Assembly (NCBI GenBank): GCA_011375275.1
Contig: DRLW01000400.1
Span: 1-10,233 of the forward strand
Length of the DNA stretch: 10,233 nt
From: Bacteroidota bacterium
GTDB taxonomy: Bacteria > Zhuqueibacterota > Zhuqueibacteria > Zhuqueibacterales > Geothermadaptataceae
Direction: 5' to 3'
Below, one piece after another: positions 5,811 to 10,233 of this stretch. Position 1 is the stretch's first letter. Each line of letters opens with the position of its first letter. The notes under the pieces are model-generated. The model was not told the origin of the DNA and did no database searches. It saw only the letters and a program-made list of their open reading frames with translations. The position numbers were made by a program, and so were the translations under genes.

Positions 5811-6715
5811 TGAACATCAGCTTTCTTGGCAATCCGGCGAAAAAGGAGATCAGCCAGTATCTTCCCGGTTGGGTGGATTGGCTGTTGTCTCAGGGGAAGT
5901 CCGTCCGGCTGCGCAGCGATCTCGCCGGCATGCTCTCCTCGAATGCGCGTTCTGCGATCGATATCGTCGATGAATTTTCCGAGCTGGCCGACCAGTGCGA
6001 CCTGCTCGTCAGCCTGGGCGGGGATGGCACTATTCTCTTTGCAGCCCGCGTTGTCGGCAGAGCCAATGTACCCATTCTCGGGGTCAAGTTTGGTGGTCTT
6101 GGGTTTCTTGCAGATGTGACGCCCGAAGATTTTCAGCAGGCGTTTCGCGAAGTAAGCCAGGGGCACTGTGAGCGCCAGAACCGCATGCTGTTGCGCGCAA
6201 CCATGGTCGATTCCGCCGGCCGGATGGGCGCTTCGGTCGATGCCCTCAACGATGTTGTCGTGATCAGCAGAAACCGCAACCAGGTGGCGGGGATCAGCAT
6301 CTGGGTGGACGATGATTTTGTCGCGACGTACTTTGGCGATGGTTTGATCGTCGCGACACCGACGGGTTCGACGGCATATTCCCTGGCCGTGGGCGGGCCT
6401 TTTGTGGTCCCGGGCCTGAACACGATTCTGCTTTCTCCCATCTGTCCGCATTCGCTCTCAGCGCGGCCAATCGTGGTGAGTTGCTCCTCTCGGATCACCA
6501 TCCGGCCCGGCAGGGGCAATACGCAGGAGCTGGGCGTCAACGCAGACGGGCAGGATTTCTCCACCCTGGAACCACAACACAAGCTGGTGATCGAAAAAGC
6601 ACCGCATACCATCACATTGCTGCAAAGAAAACAGCACACATTCTTCGACGTGCTGCGTGCGAAGTTGAACTGGAGTGACGATATCCGGCATATCAAAGAT
6701 GACGAAAGAAAGTAA
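5810..6715 (+). CDS. nadK: NAD kinase
   Basis: This 301-residue enzyme phosphorylates NAD to NADP in the cytoplasm using ATP or polyphosphate. The conserved GGDGT motif is at residues 70-74. GVKFGGLGFLADV follows, then NDVVV (the N-[DE] NAD-binding site), then the glycine-rich block GDGLIVATPTGSTAYS, with TPTGSTAYS at 183-191. The C-terminal segment LSPICPHSLSARP is also typical, and the length is normal. The ATG at 5810 overlaps the xseB stop by one base and has a G+A-rich stretch (GAGGGCGAGGA) upstream; the frame is open further upstream but that part lies within xseB. The 3' end overlaps mutS by 17 bases. The link to DNA repair genes is positional only. Confidence 0.96.
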   Translation: MNISFLGNPAKKEISQYLPGWVDWLLSQGKSVRLRSDLAGMLSSNARSAIDIVDEFSELADQCDLLVSLGGDGTILFAARVVGRANVPILGVKFGGLGFLADVTPEDFQQAFREVSQGHCERQNRMLLRATMVDSAGRMGASVDALNDVVVISRNRNQVAGISIWVDDDFVATYFGDGLIVATPTGSTAYSLAVGGPFVVPGLNTILLSPICPHSLSARPIVVSCSSRITIRPGRGNTQELGVNADGQDFSTLEPQHKLVIEKAPHTITLLQRKQHTFFDVLRAKLNWSDDIRHIKDDERK

Positions 6716-9317
6716 GACCACGCCGCTGATGCGGCAGTATCTCGATATCAAGGCCAAGCATCAGGACGAGATTCTCTTCTTCCGCATGGGAGATTTTTAC
6801 GAGCTTTTTTACGATGATGCCAAAATCGCATCAGAAGTGCTCGGCCTGACGCTCACCTCGCGGGCGCACGGGAAATCATCGGATGTTCCTTTGGCCGGCT
6901 TTCCGTACCATGCTCTGGATACGTATCTGTCCAAAATGGTCAAAGCGGGCTATCGCGTTGCGATATGCGAGCAGGTGGAAGACCCGAAACAGGCCAAAAC
7001 CATCGTCAAGCGGGCGATCACCGAAATCGTCACACCGGGTACGGCGCTGGCCGACGAACTGTTGGACAGCCGCAGCAACAACTATCTTGCCGCTGTTTAC
7101 TTCGACAAAGATATGCTGGGTGTGGCTACGGTGGATATCTCCACAGGCGAATTTCGCGTCATAGAGCTGGGGCGGGATCGTCTCGTCGATTACCTCACGC
7201 TGATCCAGCCGGCTGAAATCCTCATCGCTGACGAGCAGGAGCAGTTTTTCCGCGATAGCGGCTTTCCGCTCACAGATGTCCTGCTCACCCGCCGCGATGC
7301 CTGGACATTCAGCTATGATTATGCCTATGAGAAGCTGACACAGCACTTCAAAACCCTGACACTGAAAGGGTTTGGCTGCGAGGATATGCACGCTGGTATC
7401 AGCGCGGCAGGCGCCTGCCTGCATTATCTCAAAGAAAATCAGCAATCCGAACTCGAGCATATCACAGCGCTGTCACGCGATCACGAAGACCAGCACGTCG
7501 GGATCGACTCATCCACCCAACGTAATCTCGAAATCATGCGCACACTGCGCGGAGAGAAAAAAGGCTCGCTGATCGCGGTCATCGACAAAACCGTGACGCC
7601 GATGGGCGCCCGTCTGCTGGCGCGCTGGGTCACGCGACCGTTGCGTACGATCGAGCAGATCAGCCTGCGCCACGATGCCGTGGATGAAATTCACCGCGAC
7701 AGCCAGCGCAGCACAGCGTTGCGCGACGGCTTGAAAAATGTCGGTGATCTCGAGCGTTTGATCACCAAAGTCATCACCCAGCGCGCCAATGCGCGTGACC
7801 TGCTCGCCCTCGCTGATTCTCTGGCCGCGATCGCGCCGCTGCGCGAGCAGTTGGCTGACTGTGAGTCGCGGCTTCTGCAGGATATCCGTGAAAAAATCGA
7901 CCCCATCACCGGTATGGTCGCGGAAATCCGCCAGGCTCTGGTCGATAATCCGCCGCTCTCTGTCACTGAAGGTGCGATTATCCGCGATGGCTATCATGAG
8001 CAGTTGGACAAGCTGCGCGAAATCGCTTTTTCCGGCAAGGACTGGATTCTCAAACTGCAGACCAGCGAACGCGAGAAGACCGGCATCCCCTCCCTGAAAG
8101 TGAGTTATAACCGGGTTTTCGGGTACTACATCGAAGTGACAAAACCCAATCTGTCGAAAGTGCCGGAGCATTATATCCGCAAGCAAACCCTGGTCAATGC
8201 CGAGCGCTTCATCACCCCGGAATTGAAAGAATATGAAGAGCAGGTTCTGCAGGCAGAGGAGAAGATCGTCGCGCTGGAGTATGATCTTTTTCTGCAACTG
8301 CGAAATCGGGTGGCCGGATATGCACAACAGATACAGACCAACGCCTACCAGATCGCGGTGCTCGACTGTTTGTGCAATTTCGCCGTCCTGGCGGTGGAAA
8401 ACAAATACGTGCGGCCGCAGATGCATGACAAGGATTCCATCGACATCATCGAAGGCCGGCATCCTGTGGTGGAAAAAATTCTGCCCTTTGGTGAAAATTT
8501 TGTGCCCAATGACACGCACATCGACTGCAAACAGTCTCAGATTCAGATCATCACCGGCCCGAACATGGCTGGAAAATCGACCTATCTGCGCCAGGTCGCA
8601 CTTATCGCACTGATGGCTCAGATCGGCAGTTTTGTGCCGGCCAAAAGTGCCAAAATCGGCGTTGTGGATAAGATATTTACCCGCGTCGGCGCCTCGGATA
8701 ACCTGGCCGCGGGGGAGAGTACGTTTCTGGTCGAAATGAGCGAAACGGCAAATATTCTCAACAACGTCACGCCGCGATCGCTGGTCATTCTCGATGAGAT
8801 AGGCCGCGGCACCAGTACCTTCGATGGTCTGTCCATCGCCTGGGCTGTGGTCGAATATCTGCATCAGAACAGCAATGTCGCCGCGAAAACGCTGTTCGCA
8901 ACCCACTACCACGAACTGACTGAGCTGGAGATGATCCTGCCGCGGGTAAAAAACTACTCCGTGGCAGTCAAAGAATGGGGTGACCAGATCGTGTTTCTGC
9001 GCCGCATTGTCGAAGGCGGCAGTGATCACTCCTACGGCATTCAGGTCGCCAAACTGGCTGGACTGCCGGGGCCGGTGATTACACGGGCCAAGGAAGTTTT
9101 GCTCAATCTCGAGCAGAATGCGCTCACACCGAACCACACCCCAAAGCTGGCAGCGCGCCCGAATCAAAAAACAGCAGCATCACGCAACCAGCTCGACTTT
9201 TTTGCCAGCGAAAACAATTTTCTTGCAGAAGAATTGAAAAAAGCAGATATAGAAAATATGACGCCGCTGCAGGCTTTTTCCTTTCTCGTCGATCTCAAGG
9301 CGAAAATTTCCGGGTAA
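6699..9317 (+). CDS. mutS: DNA mismatch repair protein MutS
   Basis: This 872-residue ATPase recognises mismatches and small loops and recruits MutL. The mismatch-reading motif F-Y-E is at residues 33-35, within GDFYELFYDDA. Connector, core and clamp regions follow. In the ATPase domain, Walker A is GPNMAGKST (620-628), Walker B is LVILDE (695-700) followed by GRGTSTFDG, and the conserved ATHYHEL has H736. Near the C-terminus, QLDFF (831-835) looks like a beta-clamp-binding motif, and the last block is the usual C-terminal helix. Length is normal for MutS1. ATG 6699 overlaps nadK by 17 bases; GTG 6675 would add eight residues, and ATG 6729 would remove ten conserved ones. Neither start has a good Shine-Dalgarno site, so coupling to nadK is likely. 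No mutL lies in the window. Confidence 0.97.
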   Translation: MTKESKTTPLMRQYLDIKAKHQDEILFFRMGDFYELFYDDAKIASEVLGLTLTSRAHGKSSDVPLAGFPYHALDTYLSKMVKAGYRVAICEQVEDPKQAKTIVKRAITEIVTPGTALADELLDSRSNNYLAAVYFDKDMLGVATVDISTGEFRVIELGRDRLVDYLTLIQPAEILIADEQEQFFRDSGFPLTDVLLTRRDAWTFSYDYAYEKLTQHFKTLTLKGFGCEDMHAGISAAGACLHYLKENQQSELEHITALSRDHEDQHVGIDSSTQRNLEIMRTLRGEKKGSLIAVIDKTVTPMGARLLARWVTRPLRTIEQISLRHDAVDEIHRDSQRSTALRDGLKNVGDLERLITKVITQRANARDLLALADSLAAIAPLREQLADCESRLLQDIREKIDPITGMVAEIRQALVDNPPLSVTEGAIIRDGYHEQLDKLREIAFSGKDWILKLQTSEREKTGIPSLKVSYNRVFGYYIEVTKPNLSKVPEHYIRKQTLVNAERFITPELKEYEEQVLQAEEKIVALEYDLFLQLRNRVAGYAQQIQTNAYQIAVLDCLCNFAVLAVENKYVRPQMHDKDSIDIIEGRHPVVEKILPFGENFVPNDTHIDCKQSQIQIITGPNMAGKSTYLRQVALIALMAQIGSFVPAKSAKIGVVDKIFTRVGASDNLAAGESTFLVEMSETANILNNVTPRSLVILDEIGRGTSTFDGLSIAWAVVEYLHQNSNVAAKTLFATHYHELTELEMILPRVKNYSVAVKEWGDQIVFLRRIVEGGSDHSYGIQVAKLAGLPGPVITRAKEVLLNLEQNALTPNHTPKLAARPNQKTAASRNQLDFFASENNFLAEELKKADIENMTPLQAFSFLVDLKAKISG

Positions 9318-9318
9318 G

Positions 9319-9337
9319 TGCGGAAACAAATTCCGCA
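9319..9337 (+). terminator. Stem-loop directly after mutS
   Basis: TGCGGAA (9319-9325) and TTCCGCA (9331-9337) form a perfect 7-bp stem with an ACAAA loop, starting one base after the mutS stop codon. No T tract follows, so it is probably an mRNA 3'-end or attenuating structure rather than a full intrinsic terminator. Confidence 0.5.
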
Positions 9338-9380
9338 GTAACGCTGTTGCAGAGTACAAATCATGCAGCGAAAATTCAGC

Positions 9381-9385
9381 AAGGA
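9381..9385 (+). promoter_or_regulatory. Shine-Dalgarno site of the PorV/PorQ-like gene
   Basis: AAGGA lies seven bases before the ATG at 9393. It favours that start over the in-frame ATG at 9363, which has no such site. Confidence 0.6.
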
Positions 9386-9392
9386 CGACTTT

Positions 9393-10233
9393 ATGCTCAC
9401 ATACAGTAAGACTTCGCGTTTGCTTCGGGCCGCCATTTTTTTTCTCATTCTCGCGCCGGGTGGTGGCACACTGTCTGCGCAAAGTGGCAAATATGCGGAT
9501 GCTTTTTTGAACAATGGCATCGGTGCCCGCGCCCTCGGCCTGGGGGGCGCCTATTCAGCTGTTGCGGGCGATGCCACGGCTGTTTACTGGAATCCTGCAG
9601 GCCTGAGCAAACTCAATTATCCGGAGTTCTCCCTGCTGCATGCCCAGGAGTTTGCCGGAGTTGTCAACTATAACTCGTTCGCTGCTGCCATGCCCTACGG
9701 GCCGGATGCGAGCTTCGGCATCGGCCTGATCCGCCTCGGTGTCGATGATATCCCCCGTTCACGCCTGCCGCGGCCCGACCTTGAGCTTGGAGCGGTTTAC
9801 ACGGATGAAGACGGTACCTTGCGGCGCAACTCTCCCTATGCTGACTACCTGTTTTCCAATGCGGAATATGGCCTTTTCCTGTCCTATGCCCGTAACTGGT
9901 CACCACTCTTGAAGCTGGGTGCATCAGTGAAAGTCCTGCAGAAAGGCTTTGATGACAACTCGGCCTTTGGTTTTGGAGTCGATATCGGCGTGCAATCCAA
10001 TCCGTGGAGCGATCTGTACCTGGGTGCTACGTTGCAGGATATCACCACTACTATTCTCGCCTGGAACACGGGGCGAAAGGAAATTATCTACCCGACTCTG
10101 AAATTAGGAGCAGGGTTGCCGATCTACAGCAAGCGGTTACAGGGAAAGCTGCTTTTGATCACCGATGCTGATTTCGATTTCGACAACCAGGGCAGCGCTG
10201 CCCAGTTTGCCAGCGGGGCGCTCAGCATGGACC
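9393..10233 (+). CDS. PorV/PorQ-family outer-membrane protein, 3' end outside the window
   Basis: The frame stays open to the window edge (280 complete codons). A signal peptide is clear: basic RLLR, a hydrophobic stretch from about residue 13, and a likely signal peptidase I site after LSA at residue 29. The mature part begins with the family block NNGIGARALGLGGAYSAVAGDATAVYWNPAGL (about residues 40-71), shown here only as a family landmark. Repeated short beta-strand-like segments such as LKLGASVKVL and LYLGATLQD indicate an outer-membrane beta barrel related to FadL. In Bacteroidota PorV serves the type IX secretion system; many PorV/PorQ proteins in other FCB phyla have no assigned role, so the function is left open. 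A hairpin and 75 bases separate it from mutS, and it has its own Shine-Dalgarno site, so it may be an independent unit. Confidence 0.88.
   Translation, partial: MLTYSKTSRLLRAAIFFLILAPGGGTLSAQSGKYADAFLNNGIGARALGLGGAYSAVAGDATAVYWNPAGLSKLNYPEFSLLHAQEFAGVVNYNSFAAAMPYGPDASFGIGLIRLGVDDIPRSRLPRPDLELGAVYTDEDGTLRRNSPYADYLFSNAEYGLFLSYARNWSPLLKLGASVKVLQKGFDDNSAFGFGVDIGVQSNPWSDLYLGATLQDITTTILAWNTGRKEIIYPTLKLGAGLPIYSKRLQGKLLLITDADFDFDNQGSAAQFASGALSMD

Noticed and set aside
7509..9167. A 552-codon open frame on the minus strand inside mutS
   Set aside because: It is fully antisense to well-conserved mutS codons and has no recognisable domain. Long antisense frames are common opposite biased G+C-rich genes.
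1..10233. CRISPR arrays, tRNA or rRNA genes, insertion-sequence transposases, toxin-antitoxin or phage-defence genes
   Set aside because: I looked on both strands for regular spaced repeats, tRNA T-arm motifs and such protein families and saw none.

Overview
All the genes in this window lie on the + strand and are mostly housekeeping genes. The best clues to the organism are a very small, very basic COX24/AURKAIP1-type protein and, at the right edge, a PorV/PorQ-type outer-membrane protein with a cleavable signal peptide. Both families are typical of the Fibrobacterota-Chlorobiota-Bacteroidota (FCB) assemblage and related candidate phyla such as Calditrichota and KSB1. I infer an FCB-type Gram-negative bacterium of moderate G+C content; the phylum cannot be fixed from sequence alone.

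Layout. 75-395: HU/IHF-family DNA-bending protein. 572-667: COX24-type micro-protein. 668-984: an intergenic stretch rich in + strand stem-loops. 985-3204: histidine kinase with an N-terminal receiver, then PAS, GAF, HisKA and HATPase domains. 3325-3690: stand-alone receiver protein. 3744-4982: xseA. 4983-5579: about 600 bp of non-coding DNA with three separate inverted-repeat structures. 5580-5810: xseB. 5810-6715: nadK. 6699-9317: mutS. 9393 to the right edge: PorV/PorQ-like protein, incomplete.

How the genes fit together. The receiver-kinase and the lone receiver downstream look like a two-component pair, possibly a phosphorelay; neither has a DNA-binding output domain. xseA and xseB encode the two subunits of exodeoxyribonuclease VII. 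MutS recognises mismatches, and in Escherichia coli ExoVII is one of the exonucleases that can act in mismatch repair, so xseA-xseB-nadK-mutS is mainly a DNA-metabolism block. xseB, nadK and mutS overlap at their ends and are probably co-transcribed. The repeat-laden spacer interrupts what is commonly a tight xseA-xseB pair.

I found no convincing undescribed multi-gene system. The signals most worth following are non-coding: the string of + strand hairpins before the kinase gene, and the palindromic elements between xseA and xseB.
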